A DNA stretch of 64,000 bases from Gracilimonas sp034520725 (GCA_034520725.1 JAXHNH010000024.1:62001-126000), one strand, 5' to 3'; positions 1 to 10,192 are shown, counted from the first letter of the stretch. The notes: a model not told the origin generated them from the letters alone. A program made the numbers and translations.

Positions 1-187
1 GAATACCATTTATGCTTCCTCTGGTTATGAATTGATTGGGCAGAACCGGATTCCCATTTTCATCCCTGAACTCCAGATTATCATATCCATCCAGAAAATA
101 GTGGTCCCTTCTATTTGACTGCTCCGAACAAGAAGCGATCAAGATCAAAAGCAATACATAAACAACCGTGCGGGAAATAAGGGTCAT
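1..187 (-). CDS. Lipoprotein, N-terminal part (runs off the window)
   Basis: Reading from 187 towards 1 gives an uninterrupted frame of about 62 codons. It starts with a hydrophobic signal segment ending in a lipobox (L-I-A-S-C, Cys at about residue 19), so this is an exported, lipid-anchored protein. The mature part seen is polar and includes DGYDNLEFRDENGNPV. No family is recognisable from this fragment. Its ATG overlaps the TGA of the upstream permease gene by one base (TGATG), which suggests translational coupling and an operon. The rest of the gene lies outside the window. Confidence 0.7.
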   Translation of the reverse strand, partial: MTLISRTVVYVLLLILIASCSEQSNRRDHYFLDGYDNLEFRDENGNPVLPNQFITRGSINGI

Positions 188-1287
188 CAGTCTTTATTGT
201 ATTCAATTGAATTACCCAAAAGATACCCATAGGGTTTCAATTCCGGCATCTGATCAAATATCACTTTCAGGATACCTATCAGCGGGACAAAAAGGATCAT
301 ACCTGAAATTCCCCAAAGCTGACCACCTACGATCAAAGCTACCATAGCAACAAAAGGATTAATGGAAACTTTGGAACCTACAATTTTTGGGGTGATGAAA
401 TTGCCTTCCAGAAATTGAACGGTAGCAAACACGATAACAACAAATAATGGGGTAAGCAGGGAATCAGTCAGTAATAAGGCAAACAGAAGCGGTGGAAAAG
501 CACCTATTATGATTCCAATATACGGGATAATTGCAAGCAAAGAGGCAAATACTCCAAAGAACAGGGCATGTTCAAGGCCAATAATGAATAATCCGGTAGT
601 GTTCAGCATGGCCAGTATTCCGATCACCGTTAACATTCCAACCAAATAGTTTTGGGTCACTTCCTGTATGCGGTTCAGTAAATTATCCACGTGAGAATAA
701 TCCCCTCTCTTAGCTGCAAACAATTTTTGGAAAAAGGTCCGATACATCTCCTGATAGTAAAGCATAAAAAAGATAAAGATGGGCATAAGCCCCAAAACCG
801 TGAACATATTGGTTGTAGCACTCACAACAGAACTCACCAGATTACCACTCTGATCAATGAGATTATTGACTCCTTGCTCCAGATATTTACTTTGCTCCTC
901 CTGAGATAACCCTAACTGTTCCTCCAATAAACCAATTGCCTGAGCAGATAAAGCCTTTAGCTTTTCTGTAACTTCAGGCACCCGTTCAGCAAATTGGGCA
1001 AACTGCACCGATATCAGTGAAAGGATGCCCGCCAAAACAATGATCACAGCAATCAAACTCAGAATAATGCTTAAGACTTTTCCCATCTTAAGTTTCTCAA
1101 ACACCTTAACAAGTGGATTTAACAGCATCGCCAGAAAAGCAGAAAATGCCAGCGGCATCAATATAAACTTGGCAGAGGTCAGTACGATAACCAGTAGGCT
1201 TAAACCGATCAGGATCATTGTTGATTTAAACCAGAAGGGATGCTTCTTTTGAGAAGCAGTTGGATGGTGTAAGAAATTATTAGGCAT
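187..1287 (-). CDS. AI-2E family transporter (PerM/TqsA/YhhT-like permease)
   Basis: This 366-residue polytopic inner-membrane protein has the architecture of the AI-2E exporter family (PF01594). An N-terminal pair of membrane helices is followed by a polar amphipathic region (about 90-150, rich in E, Q and K), then several helices. It ends with the family's conserved tail, which includes GNFITPKIVGSKVSINPF near residue 295 and GGQLWGISGMILFVPL near 320. Members include the E. coli AI-2 exporter TqsA and sodium/proton antiporters, so the substrate cannot be assigned. Length is normal. The stop overlaps the following lipoprotein start by one base. Confidence 0.88.
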   Translation of the reverse strand: MPNNFLHHPTASQKKHPFWFKSTMILIGLSLLVIVLTSAKFILMPLAFSAFLAMLLNPLVKVFEKLKMGKVLSIILSLIAVIIVLAGILSLISVQFAQFAERVPEVTEKLKALSAQAIGLLEEQLGLSQEEQSKYLEQGVNNLIDQSGNLVSSVVSATTNMFTVLGLMPIFIFFMLYYQEMYRTFFQKLFAAKRGDYSHVDNLLNRIQEVTQNYLVGMLTVIGILAMLNTTGLFIIGLEHALFFGVFASLLAIIPYIGIIIGAFPPLLFALLLTDSLLTPLFVVIVFATVQFLEGNFITPKIVGSKVSINPFVAMVALIVGGQLWGISGMILFVPLIGILKVIFDQMPELKPYGYLLGNSIEYNKD

Positions 1288-1420
1288 AAAGTTGGTTTGG
1301 TTTATGACAGCTATATTAAATTAGTCGAAGCTAATATAACTTTTAAATACTTTTTGATTATGAGGGTGAAATCCTTGTACTCTCAGTTAATCCATTTGCT
1401 ATTTTTAAATGCCTAATATC

Positions 1421-1604
1421 ATGGAAATGAACTTAAAGAAAAAACTTATTCCTTTATGCCTGGCACTTTTACCCCTGACAATATTTACTATGCCGGAATA
1501 TTGAAAGCATTGAAAAACTAATTAAAGAGCCGGGCATGCTGCAACAGTTTCCCGCTCCGGTTCAACATTCGTTCAAATCTAATTTACTACACTATGCATA
1601 TTGA
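1421..1604 (+). pseudogene. Possible small secreted peptide with one frameshift
   Basis: An ATG at 1421 opens a 27-codon frame that looks like a signal peptide (MEMNLKKKLIPLCLALLPL). A shift of frame near 1498 lets it continue as NIESIEKLIKEPGMLQQFPAP to a TGA at 1604, overlapping the first codons of the epimerase gene. The combined product would be about 60 residues. I do not recognise it. It is listed because the signal-like start and the continuation fit a small gene with one indel, but it could be chance. Confidence 0.25.
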
Positions 1605-1992
1605 TCACATTGGCATCGCCGTCAAAGACATTAAATCAGCAACTGAAACTTATTCCAAGATCCTAAACAGTTCTCCGACCAAAACCGAAGTCGTTGAAAG
1701 TGAAAAAGTGGAAACCGTTTTCTTTCAGACCGGGGAATCGAAAGTTGAACTGCTTGGCCCCACTGATGAGGACTCTGTTATTGCAAAATATGTGACTAAG
1801 AAAGGTGAAGGACTACACCATGTTGCCTTTGAAGTGAAAGACATCCATGCCGAATTAGACAGGTTGCGAAAAGAAGGCTTTACTGTCCTGAACGAACAGC
1901 CCAAGGATGGGGCTGATAATAAACTGGTGGCTTTTGTCCATCCCAAGGATAATAACGGGGTATTGGTGGAGCTGTGCCAAAGTAAAAAATAA
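1594..1992 (+). CDS. mce: Methylmalonyl-CoA epimerase
   Basis: This is a 132-residue vicinal-oxygen-chelate (glyoxalase-fold) protein with two beta-alpha-beta-beta-beta modules. The metal-binding residues of the epimerase are visible: His in HIDHIGIAVKD near the N-terminus, His in GLHHVAFEVKD around residue 75, and Glu in GVLVELCQ at the end. The enzyme interconverts (R)- and (S)-methylmalonyl-CoA in propionate and branched-chain metabolism. Length is normal for the family. No mutase gene is adjacent. A strong hairpin follows the stop directly, so it is probably transcribed alone. Confidence 0.88.
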   Translation: MHIDHIGIAVKDIKSATETYSKILNSSPTKTEVVESEKVETVFFQTGESKVELLGPTDEDSVIAKYVTKKGEGLHHVAFEVKDIHAELDRLRKEGFTVLNEQPKDGADNKLVAFVHPKDNNGVLVELCQSKK

Positions 1993-2024
1993 ACCACTCT
2001 GCATTGAAAGTGCAGAGGTTTTGG
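1991..2024 (+). terminator. Rho-independent terminator after mce
   Basis: A hairpin with stem AAACC(A)CTCTGCA / TGCAGAGGTTT and loop TTGAAAG begins at the last base of the mce coding sequence and runs into a short T tract. Confidence 0.75.
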
Positions 2025-2658
2025 TCGAAGAACTGTTTAGGGTTATCCTGATCCGCCAGCTTACCGAGAAGCACCTCGCCTTTTGCAAAACACAAAACCG
2101 ATTTATCACTTAATTATTCATTCCACCACTCTGATCGCAGTTCGGTCATTCTGTCCACCGGTGATTCGTAATTCAACTCTTCTTGATTTTCGATTCACCG
2201 AACGACCGATTAACGATGGACGATTTATCTTTTTGATGAACTTGATATTTAAATCCTCGAACTGACTAACACACCCCAGTGACAGGGAATTGATTTTCTA
2301 GAAATACTAAAGTGATGCACTAAAAGTGCAGGGTTTTAAACCGGGGCTGGGACCAATAAAATTTAGGTAGACTGTAATTATAAGCTCCTCCCATTTAGGG
2401 GTTAAATACTCATAAGTATTCGTTAGAATCAATTCGTGAGTGCGGATATTTCGATGAAACCATTTATAAAAGTTTATGGACTTATAGTAATTCAACGGCT
2501 TGCAAACAACATTTTCTATTACGGCGGCAGGAAACATATTAATTGGTGCTACAACCGTTTCCCTCCCTAATATATTGAGTCAAAGTGTGTACTTTAAATC
2601 CAGTGCAATATTTAATGAATAATAGAGATCTTAAGACCGCAAAACTTATCGCTCACCT
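2025..2658. other. Intergenic region, no gene supported
   Basis: These roughly 630 bases separate mce from the acyl-CoA synthetase gene. A minus-strand frame (2307-2537, 76 codons) lacks a ribosome-binding site and any recognisable motif. A small hairpin (TGCAC-TAAAA-GTGCA at 2316-2330) followed by GGGTTTT resembles a weak terminator or a REP-like repeat end. Nothing else is convincing. Confidence 0.5.
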
Positions 2659-4296
2659 ATGAAAAACACAGCTCCTCAATCACGGTTAGATCAAATGTAC
2701 ACAACCGCATTTCAGCAAAACTGGGACCACCCCCTTTTTACGGATTACGGCGGTAAAACATCTACTTTTGGTGAAGTGGCCAATCAGATTGAAGCACTGA
2801 AAATCACCCTGAGTGAAGCGGGATTGAAGCCCGGAGACAAGATTGCGATATATGCCCGAAATTCATCAAACTGGGCTACAGCATTCTTCTCAATTATGGC
2901 ACTTGAAGGTGTAGTCGTTCCCATTCTTCCTGATTTTACACCCGAAAATGCTCATCATATTTTAAAGCATTCCGGCGCAAAAGTGTTATTTGCAGCAGAT
3001 TCTCTCTTTATGCATCTAAACAAAGCTGAACTGAAAGAATTAAAACTCACTGTTTCCACGGACGATTTCAAAATCCTAAATGAAAAATCAGACTCATCGA
3101 CCCAAACAGCAATTGATGATTCACTGAGTGTAGAAAAGCAGAATTTTGAGTTTCCAAAACGTGACGATGAAGATCTTTTGGTCCTCTCATACACTTCAGG
3201 GTCTATGGGGTTTTCCAAAGGTGTGATGCTCCCGGTGCGGAGTATTGAATCGAATATTATTTATGCGCGGGAGAATATGCCGCTTAAAGCCGGCGACCGG
3301 ATTGTCTCCATTTTGCCCATGGCACACATATTTGGATTGGCCTTTGAGAATCTGTTTCCGGTTTCGCTGGGTTGCCACATTACGTTTCTAACCAAAGTGC
3401 CGACTCCGCAAATATTGCTGAAAGCGCTTGGAGAATTAAAACCCCATCTTATTTTGCTGGTTCCATTGATCATAGAGAAGATCTATAAAAAGCGAATCGT
3501 GCCCTTGCTGGAAAAACCGGCGATCAAAGCGCTGTTGGCTATACCGGGAATCAGAAACCTGGTCTATAAAAAAACGAGAAAAAGTCTGATCGAGAGTTTT
3601 GGCGGAAACTTTCATGAAGCGGTAGTTGGCGGTGCAGCGTTAAGCCCTGAAGTGGAATCATTTTTCAGAAAAATTGAATTCCCTTTTACGATCGGCTACG
3701 GAATGACCGAATGCGGGCCACTGATCAGCTATGCACCTCATGATGTGACAAAAAATGGATCGTCAGGTAAACTGGTCGATCGAATGGAAGTACGGATAGA
3801 CAGTGAAAAACCATATGAGGAAGCCGGTGAAATTCAGGTTAAAGGCCGGAATTTGATGCTGGGTTACTACAACAATAAAAAAGCCAACGAGCAAGCGTTT
3901 ACAGAAGATGGCTGGTTTAAGACTGGAGACTTGGGGATCACGGACAATGAGAATTTTATCTTCATTAAAGGCCGAAAAAAAAATATGCTTTTGGGTCCGA
4001 GCGGTCAAAATATTTATCCCGAAGAGCTGGAGTCGCGTCTTATGAACTTTCCGTTTATTCAGGAGTGTGTGATTATACAGCGTAATAACAGGCTGGTGGC
4101 TAAAGTCTATCCGGATGCTGAAATGATGACCTCAACCAATACAAAAGAGGAAAAGCTTGATGATATTATGGAAAAAACGCGCCGATCCTATAATGAAGCT
4201 GTAGCGTCCTACGAGCAGCTCTCGGGGATTGAACTTGTAGATCAGGAGTTCGAAAAAACTCCGAAGAAAAATATCAAACGCTTTTTGTACACCTGA
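2659..4296 (+). CDS. AMP-dependent acyl-CoA synthetase (long-chain fatty acid-CoA ligase-like)
   Basis: This 545-residue ANL-superfamily enzyme should activate a carboxylic acid (probably a fatty acid) to acyl-AMP and then acyl-CoA. The phosphate-binding loop LSYTSGSMGFSKG lies near residues 177-189. The adenylate motif GYGMTECGP is near 350, the hinge motif GWFKTGDLG near 418, and KGRKKNMLLGPSGQNIYPEELE near 440, containing the conserved K/N and P-E-E positions. The P-loop reads SGSMGFSKG rather than SGSTGxPKG, a conservative variant. Length suits FadD-like proteins. It is the last host gene before the tRNA-Pro island boundary and stands alone on this strand. Confidence 0.85.
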   Translation: MKNTAPQSRLDQMYTTAFQQNWDHPLFTDYGGKTSTFGEVANQIEALKITLSEAGLKPGDKIAIYARNSSNWATAFFSIMALEGVVVPILPDFTPENAHHILKHSGAKVLFAADSLFMHLNKAELKELKLTVSTDDFKILNEKSDSSTQTAIDDSLSVEKQNFEFPKRDDEDLLVLSYTSGSMGFSKGVMLPVRSIESNIIYARENMPLKAGDRIVSILPMAHIFGLAFENLFPVSLGCHITFLTKVPTPQILLKALGELKPHLILLVPLIIEKIYKKRIVPLLEKPAIKALLAIPGIRNLVYKKTRKSLIESFGGNFHEAVVGGAALSPEVESFFRKIEFPFTIGYGMTECGPLISYAPHDVTKNGSSGKLVDRMEVRIDSEKPYEEAGEIQVKGRNLMLGYYNNKKANEQAFTEDGWFKTGDLGITDNENFIFIKGRKKNMLLGPSGQNIYPEELESRLMNFPFIQECVIIQRNNRLVAKVYPDAEMMTSTNTKEEKLDDIMEKTRRSYNEAVASYEQLSGIELVDQEFEKTPKKNIKRFLYT

Positions 4297-4455
4297 TATC
4301 CTATCTATGGAAAAAAGTGGTTCTAATAATCAATAAAGTTATAACTCATCAAAAACATGACGAGGACAATCAGCTCGTTTCGAATTTTTTGCATTTCGAT
4401 AGCAATTAAATAGCAGTCACTATTATTCTAGCTGAGGAGAAAAGAAAAAATAAGA

Positions 4456-4486
4456 TTGATGCCCCCCTCAAATCAGCGTATCTTTG
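4456..4486 (+). promoter_or_regulatory. Bacteroidota-type promoter for tRNA-Pro
   Basis: TTG at 4456-4458 and TATCTTTG at 4479-4486 are separated by 20 bases. This matches the TTG-N19/20-TAnnTTTG consensus of Bacteroidota housekeeping promoters. It lies 13 bases before the tRNA. The second tRNA copy has no equivalent box. Confidence 0.6.
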
Positions 4487-4496
4487 ACGAGTATTG

Positions 4497-4575
4497 AACG
4501 GGGCGTGGCTCAGCTAGGTAGAGCGCTCGGCTGGGGGTCGAGAGGTCGCAAGTTCAAATCTTGTCGCCCCGACAA
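4497..4575 (+). repeat. Left boundary direct repeat (attL-like)
   Basis: 79 bases identical to 25278-25356 and covering the entire tRNA-Pro gene. The flanks diverge immediately upstream and after one extra mismatch plus GATAAG downstream. Confidence 0.75.
4499..4572 (+). tRNA. tRNA-Pro (anticodon GGG)
   Basis: A complete cloverleaf can be drawn. The acceptor is CGGGGCG/CGCCCCG with the C1-G72 pair typical of bacterial tRNA-Pro and discriminator A. The D-stem is GCTC/GAGC, the anticodon stem CTCGG/TCGAG has loop CTGGGGG (anticodon GGG, reads CCC/CCU), and the T-loop is TTCAAAT. CCA is not encoded. It is duplicated at 25280-25353. A TATCTTTG promoter precedes this copy. Confidence 0.93.
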
Positions 4576-4580
4576 TGATA

Positions 4581-4628
4581 AGCTCTCAGATGGCCTTTAA
4601 GCCGTTATGGGAGCTTTTTTATTTTTGC
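4581..4628 (+). terminator. Terminator after left tRNA-Pro
   Basis: AGCTC ... GAGCT with an inner GGC/GCC pairing, followed by a T6 run at about 4616-4621. It lies in the element-side flank of the left tRNA copy. Confidence 0.55.
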
Positions 4629-4708
4629 CCTTCTCCGAAATTCTGCTCAAAATCGTGACAAAACGTAAATTTGTTACTCCATTGTTATACAGAATGTTCT
4701 CCAAAAAA

Positions 4709-5144
4709 ATGGAGAAAACCGCTATGGCGACCCTTCTGAAGCAGAAAAATTGGTACTACTCACAATTCTATGACCGAAACCGGACACCAAAACAAAGACC
4801 AAGCAGGTGCTACCCATTGGGCACGTAGAAGTATTAAAGGATATTGCTAAGAAAAGGATCATTGAGTGTGGCCATCCAGATGAACGCCTTTTCCAACATA
4901 AAGACCGGAATAGAACCTATCGCACTTTTAAAAAATACCTCCGGCTTATACTTCCGGAAAGAGAAGAGATTCACATTCACTCTCTGAGGCATACCTGCTG
5001 TATAGAGTTACTTTGAAAAAGGAGTTCCGATTTATACCGTCCAAAGGTGGATGTAGGCACTCCAGCATTCGTACTACTCAGAAGTATGCGGATTTGCTGG
5101 CGGTGGATATTAGTGAGCAGGTTGGTAAGGCGTTTAATACCTAA
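4709..5144 (+). pseudogene. Tyrosine recombinase/integrase remnant (internal deletion, frameshifts)
   Basis: The N-terminal start (MATLLKQKNWYYSQFYDRNR, ATG at 4724, or 4709 with an extended start) is a typical integrase opening. At about 4795 it jumps straight into the C-terminal catalytic domain (KQVLPIGHVEVLKDIAKKR), so roughly 200 residues are absent, including the core-binding domain and the first catalytic Arg. The remaining catalytic boxes are visible: HSLRHT near 4980, a degraded G-H motif before SSIRTTQ, and the Tyr nucleophile in TQKYADLL. Frames break near 5015 and 5055 at short homopolymers. The gene points away from the left tRNA copy, as usual for tRNA-integrating elements. The large deletion is not explained by base-call errors. 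Confidence 0.8.
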
Positions 5145-5161
5145 TTTTTTGACATTTAACT

Positions 5162-5510
5162 TTACAATTCAATAGATTTTAAAAACCTACTTTCTTCCTC
5201 CTGTATGTAGTAATTATAGTCGGGATAAACACTCCGAATTTTCTCGATTTCCTCTTTTAGAAAAGACCAGGCATCTTTTTTTATTTTTCCAGCCCGTATT
5301 CCAAAACTCCCACCGATGAGAGTTAATACCATCATCGCTGTAAAGGCTTACTGTAATTTTAAACTTGTAATTCCTTGATTCCTGTTTACAGTATATCGAT
5401 TCTACATTAAGTTTATGATGTGGCCAATTAGGGACGTTATTTTTGAATAATCGTCTTCTGTTGACTAGCCTTTTATATGAATTCAAAATATTAGATTTTA
5501 AAATATTCAT
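5162..5510 (-). pseudogene. Hypothetical protein with one frameshift
   Basis: The frame opening at 5510 (MNILKSNILNSYKRLVNRR) runs to an A-rich run near 5276-5283. There the frame changes and continues as DAWSFLKEEIEKIRSVYPDYNYYI to a TAA at 5162. The joined product is about 115 residues, basic and aromatic-rich, with no signal peptide and no family I recognise. The break lies in a homopolymer, so the gene may be intact in reality. It sits between the integrase remnant and other decayed minus-strand genes. Confidence 0.45.
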
Positions 5511-5672
5511 TGAAATAAAAGTTTATTCTAGTTACTCGCTAGCAACGGCCTCGCGCATAACTGGCGCGGAGATTATTTGTTAATAAACGGCTAAAAATTC
5601 AAGTCAAACAACCCCCTTGAAACCGAACGGCACGTCTGCGAGCCTGTTGATGCGTAAATTATACCCACGATA

Positions 5673-5960
5673 TTATTTAGTTCTCTTTACGACTTCTGTT
5701 TTTTCCTTTCTTAATAGAACCATATAACTATCTACAGATATTTCCACATTATCCTTATTTCTTATGATTGCCTTATGAGTTTGATGACGAATCTTTTTAT
5801 ATGGACTATTTTGTGTGAAGTCCTTAACTACTTCATTAATACAATTTTAAAGACGCTGATAATCAATATAGTAATTGCTTGCGGTCAAGAGGTTCAGGAG
5901 TAACACTTGGAACTTTGATTCACTACTGCAAACAAAACAATATTGAAATAAAAAGATAAT
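5673..5960 (-). pseudogene. Unrecognised gene fragment with one frameshift
   Basis: Minus-strand reading gives a continuous product of about 95 residues if one base is restored near 5855. It has a hydrophobic start (IIFLFQYCFVCSS), then LLTASNYYIDYQRL and a basic tail ending KTEVVKRTK at a TAA at 5673. No start codon is evident and no family is recognised. It is probably the remainder of a larger gene. Confidence 0.3.
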
Positions 5961-6104
5961 TTTCGGCTTTACAGCCTAGAATATTTTTGCCCCCTATGGG
6001 ACCCACAAACTTTCCCTGGACTGGAAGGCTACCTTAAACACACCCGGTATATAAGATTCAGTCAAAATGGAAACGGGACTCCTGAGAAGTGTATGTAAAT
6101 ATAT

Positions 6105-6570
6105 CTACCAATCATTATTATCGTCAGATTTTGCAATAAATGAATTTAAGCTTTCATTAATTGAATTGATATCGCTTTGAACTTTACCCCACTGGTTTGA
6201 CATGTCTAATCCTCCATCAATACTTTCTATACTTTCAAAACGAGATCTAATCTTACCATCTTTGATATCAATGATGTGTGTATACTTATAATTCCAATTG
6301 AACACCTAAGTAGTCTTCAATTGAACTAACCCTCTACTAATAATTTGACCTTCATCGGAATCTTTAAGCTGTATCACGTCTGTGAAGAGTTATAGCTTCT
6401 TGCAGCCCACTCTAATGATCTGTTGTATAACTCACTTTTTGACAGACTTTCATATTCATAAATCTTTTCTAAAGATTTCTCTTGTCCAACTGTAGCATTG
6501 TGAGTAACCATACACCCGCTTAACAAAAGCTAAAACGACATGGCAAAAGTGCACACTTACGAAAAACCAT
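6105..6570 (-). pseudogene. DUF4468-type lipoprotein, broken by several frameshifts
   Basis: An ATG at 6570 opens a signal-like start, and after one shift the lipobox L-L-S-G-C appears. The body then reads KIYEYESLSKSELYNRSLEW, DVIQLKDSDEGQIISRGL and NWNYKYTHIIDIKDGKIRSR in three frames. This pattern (helix with LYNRSLEWAA, then I-S-R-G, then a strand with I-x-I-K-D-G-K-I-R) is that of DUF4468 TBP-fold lipoproteins of Bacteroidota. The C-terminus is a polar region rich in Ser and Asn. Function is unknown. At least three breaks (near 6535, 6385 and 6308) are needed to join it. Confidence 0.6.
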
Positions 6571-6998
6571 AATTAATTATTTCAATCTATGTTTAAAACT
6601 TATGCATATATAATAACAAAATATTTAGGACCATTTTAAAGCTAAATATCTTCCTGAATAACTACCATTATGTAAAGTTGGGTATCTACCGATACAAATA
6701 TGGTTTAATAATCTATTTTCAGTATTTATTTAGGATTAACGATCAATCTATTTAATTGATTCGGAGGCGTGATACCCTCATGATACCATAGACGGTGATT
6801 CACCTCTTTCCTAACTGATTTAGGTTTCGCTTACCATTTGAGGGCCGATTCATACAGCGCCCATCATTCATAAAAACCTACTGAAACAATCCTAACAAAG
6901 AGCCCAACCTTATCTACTTTGAAAAGCTTTCCCTACTGTATACAGCTGCAAGAAGTAGGCATTAAAAGGAGAGCGAAGTAAATCAAATTACGCCCTGA
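6571..6998. other. Intergenic region upstream of DUF4468 remnant and after hsdR
   Basis: About 430 AT-rich bases. I see no open frame with a usable start and no RNA gene. It may hold further decayed sequence. Confidence 0.4.
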
Positions 6999-9900
6999 TC
7001 AGTACCTCTGCATCACATGATCAAACACTTCGCTGCCAGGTCTTGAGCGTACAGTTTTCGGTCGCATTTATCCGGGCAGGAAGCCATCCAGTTCTTTCTC
7101 GATGGCGACTTTCACGTCCGAGATCCTGGACTGATACTTGTTCCAGTCAAGCACCAGCTTTTCAGCTTTTAGTTTATCAAGCAGACCTTCGATCCTCTTG
7201 ATGTCTTCCCTCTCCTTCTTTGTCAGCTGTACTTTATCATGAAGAGTAACTACATCAAGTAAAGCCAATTGCTCCTCAGAATATTTGCATGTGCCGCTCG
7301 GATTCATCATCCAGTTTCTTCACAAACGCAAAGAGCTCTTCCAGCTGGATCTCGGCGGTGACGCTGTAGTTATTATACCGCTCAATCATTTCCTCGAACT
7401 CTTCTTTGAAATCGATACGTGACCGGTTCTGCTCGATCATTTGCTCCAGGCGTTCCTCAATAGTCCCCTTCACCTTTTGAAGCGCAACCCGCTTGTTCTT
7501 CTTCTTGGCAAAGCGCTCTTTAAGCTTATCAAAATCAATATTGCTAAGGTCGATAGGCTCCGAACCTTCATCGATAATGTATGGCTTGCTCTTAATGGAC
7601 TTATCCAGCTTACCTGTGATCTCTTCTCTCACTTTGTCGAGATCATCCTCCGTGGTTGGCCCTAATCGTTTGATGAAATCACTGATTGCCTTTAATGCAG
7701 ATCGCGCCGGGAGGTAACTCACTCGCCTTCGGATCTGGAAGGATAGACTTGTACAACTGATTCACCGTCTTGGCGTGTGCCATAAACTCTTTCTTCTTCT
7801 CCTCGTTGATCAAGAGCTCTTCCGCTGCATCCTCTACCCAATTATTCAACTCTTTAAAGTCTACCAGGATCTTGGCGAACTCACGTTGATACTTAGCCTT
7901 TTCAAATCCTTCAGCCTGAAGTAATCTTATCCAGGTCTACCCCTTGTTCTTTGCAGTACTCTTTGGCTTTCTGGATGGCTGCTTTCAGCTTTTCGATAAG
8001 CTCGGCTTTATCTCTGACCGGTGGATCTGCGTCTTCTCATCGCCACCCACCGCATAGGTGGCCAATGCTTTTTGCAGGTGACGGAAGACGCCTACATAGT
8101 CTACGATCATCCCATTGTTCTTACCCTCAAACACCCGGTTGGCTCTTGCAATGGTCTGCATCAGGGTATGACTCTTCATTGGCTTATCCAGGTAGAGCGT
8201 AGACAAGCTGGATACAGAAAAGCCGGTAATCCACATCGCACATACAAAGACCAAGCGAAGCGGATCGTCATCATCTTTGAATTTATCGTCCAGTGCTTCC
8301 TTCTTCCAGGCGCTTTCATGCGGTGTGTCGGATATCCAATCCCTCTTCGTCAAACTCTTTGATCTCGTTCCGAGACTTCGAGATCACCACTGCCATATCG
8401 GTTTCCTTCATGAAGTCGAGTCGCTCCAAAAGAGCATCCGTTTCATGCGCGCCGGCGCTCTGGATCTGCTTCTTAAGTCGCTCTTCTTCGGCCTTCCATT
8501 CTTTCTGCACCAGGTCGTACATCCGTATCGTCGTATATCGGTCAACGCATACCATCATCCCTTTACCCATAAAGCCGCGATTCAGGAAGTGCTGCACTAA
8601 ATCTTTGGCTATGGTTTCGAGGCGCTCCTTGCGGGTGATGAGGTGATATTCCTGCTTAAACTCGCGCTCCAGCTTCTTCTCTTGCTCTTCATTGAGCATT
8701 GCATCGTCTAAAACCTGCTGAAGCTCTTCATTCAGATGTTCGTTGCTGAGTTCCAGTTCGGGAATGCGGTTTTCGTAGTAAAGCGGGACCGTGGCGTTGT
8801 CCTCGATGGAACTGCTCGAAGTCATACACGCTTACATAGTCCCCAAATACCTCACGGGTTTTCTGATCTTCTCCTTTGATCAGGGGCGTACCTGTGAAAC
8901 CGAGGAAAGCCGCATTGGGGAGCGCCTTCCGCATATTCATTGCCAGGGTATCGTATTGAGTGCCGTGCGCCTCATCGGTGATGACTAATGATATTATCGT
9001 CTTCGCTTATCACCGGAAACTTCTTCTCCGTCCCGGCTGTGGAACTTGTGAATGAGGGTGAAGATGTACCGATGGTTCTCTGAAAAGCCTGCTGAAGCTG
9101 TTCTTTGCTTTCGGCCCCTGCACTTCAGATTCAGGCTCGGTGACGGCACCTACACCTGCAGATTCTTGTAGATCTGCTCGTCCAGATCCAGCCGGTCGGT
9201 TACGATTACAAACTTCCAGTCTCCCGGGACGGACCGCATGATCTTTCTGGTAAGCAGCGCCAGTCAGTAGCTCTTGCCGCCGCCCTGGGTGTGCCAGAAT
9301 ACTCCAAGCTTCCCTTTATTCTCTTCGATCCGTCGCACGGCCTGGATGGCATTGTTTACCCCTAAGATACTGATGGTTACGTGCCATCAACTTCTTTGGC
9401 TTGGACTGCACATTCTCAAACAGAATAAAGTGTTCCAACAGATCCAGCAGCCGGTTCTTCTCACATGTCCACCGATGGCGGTCTTGAGGTAACAATACCG
9501 GGCTCTTCTTCATCACTGATCTTTTTCCACTCGGTATAGAACTCCCAGGGAGACGAGATCGTACCAATCTTGGTATCTACACTATTAGAGAGAAAAATGA
9601 ATTGATTGTACCAAAAGATCTGTGGGATGGTATCTTTATAATCACTGATATTATCATTCAGAGCCTCTTCAATCCGGCGCGCCGGTTTCTTGAGTTCAAA
9701 CAACAATATAGGAAGACCATTTATGAAGCCCACCAGGTCGGGACGTTTATTACCGTAATCTCCACTTACCCGGAGAGCTGAGACACCAGCAGGTACTCAT
9801 TATTTTCAGTATTATTCCAATCAATAACCTAAACTGTTACCTCTTCAAGCTTGCCATTCGGTGCCCCGATATTCAACGTCTACACCTTCCCGCATTAGAT

Positions 9901-10192
9901 CGTAGAGCTCTTTGTTGGCTCTTATCGGATGCATTGAGGATCTGTCTTTGGACAGCTCTTTGATAACCTCATCAACCTGTTCCTTGGGCAGCTCAGGATT
10001 GAATGATCGAATCTTTTCTTTGAGAGATTCTCTCAATACTACTTCATTTCGCGTACTTCTTCCCAGCGTTCCCGAAGACCATCTGTAGCCAACTCTTCTG
10101 GTAGGCGTTTATCGTATCCCAATTCGATTTCTTTGAAGATGTCAATGGCTGGTTGTTCAACCGATGCATCCTCACCGTAGCTTGAGTGGCAT
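6999..10192 (-). pseudogene. hsdR: Type I restriction enzyme, R (motor/endonuclease) subunit, multiply frameshifted
   Basis: Joined frames give about 1060 residues, a normal HsdR length. In order they show the N-terminal start (M-P-x-S-Y-x-E-D-A-S-V-E-Q-P-A-I-D, ATG 10192), the HSDR_N nuclease core PILLFELKKP (9690-9720), and Walker A HTQGGGKS (about 9270-9295). Then come the DEAH box in ITDEAHGTQYDT (about 8950-8985), motif III GFTGTPL (about 8900), motif VI QTIARANRVFEGKNNG (about 8110-8160), and a C-terminal helical domain ending DHVMQRY at 6999. The subunit translocates DNA and cuts it with HsdM and HsdS. At least nine single-base breaks interrupt it. It is separated from hsdS/hsdM by the mcrBC and small-module insertions. 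Confidence 0.85.

Noticed and set aside
1725..2113. Several overlapping frames opposite or after mce
   Set aside because: They overlap a well-supported gene or terminator, lack ribosome-binding sites and show no motif.
2307..2537. 76-codon minus-strand frame
   Set aside because: No motif, signal or start context; contains a REP-like hairpin at its end.
6750..6900. Possible group II intron or IS end
   Set aside because: A few words looked familiar on the minus strand but no intron domain V, reverse transcriptase or transposase motif could be supported.
7441..8646. Plus-strand frames opposite hsdR
   Set aside because: They are antisense shadows of the HsdR coding sequence, which carries clear conserved motifs.
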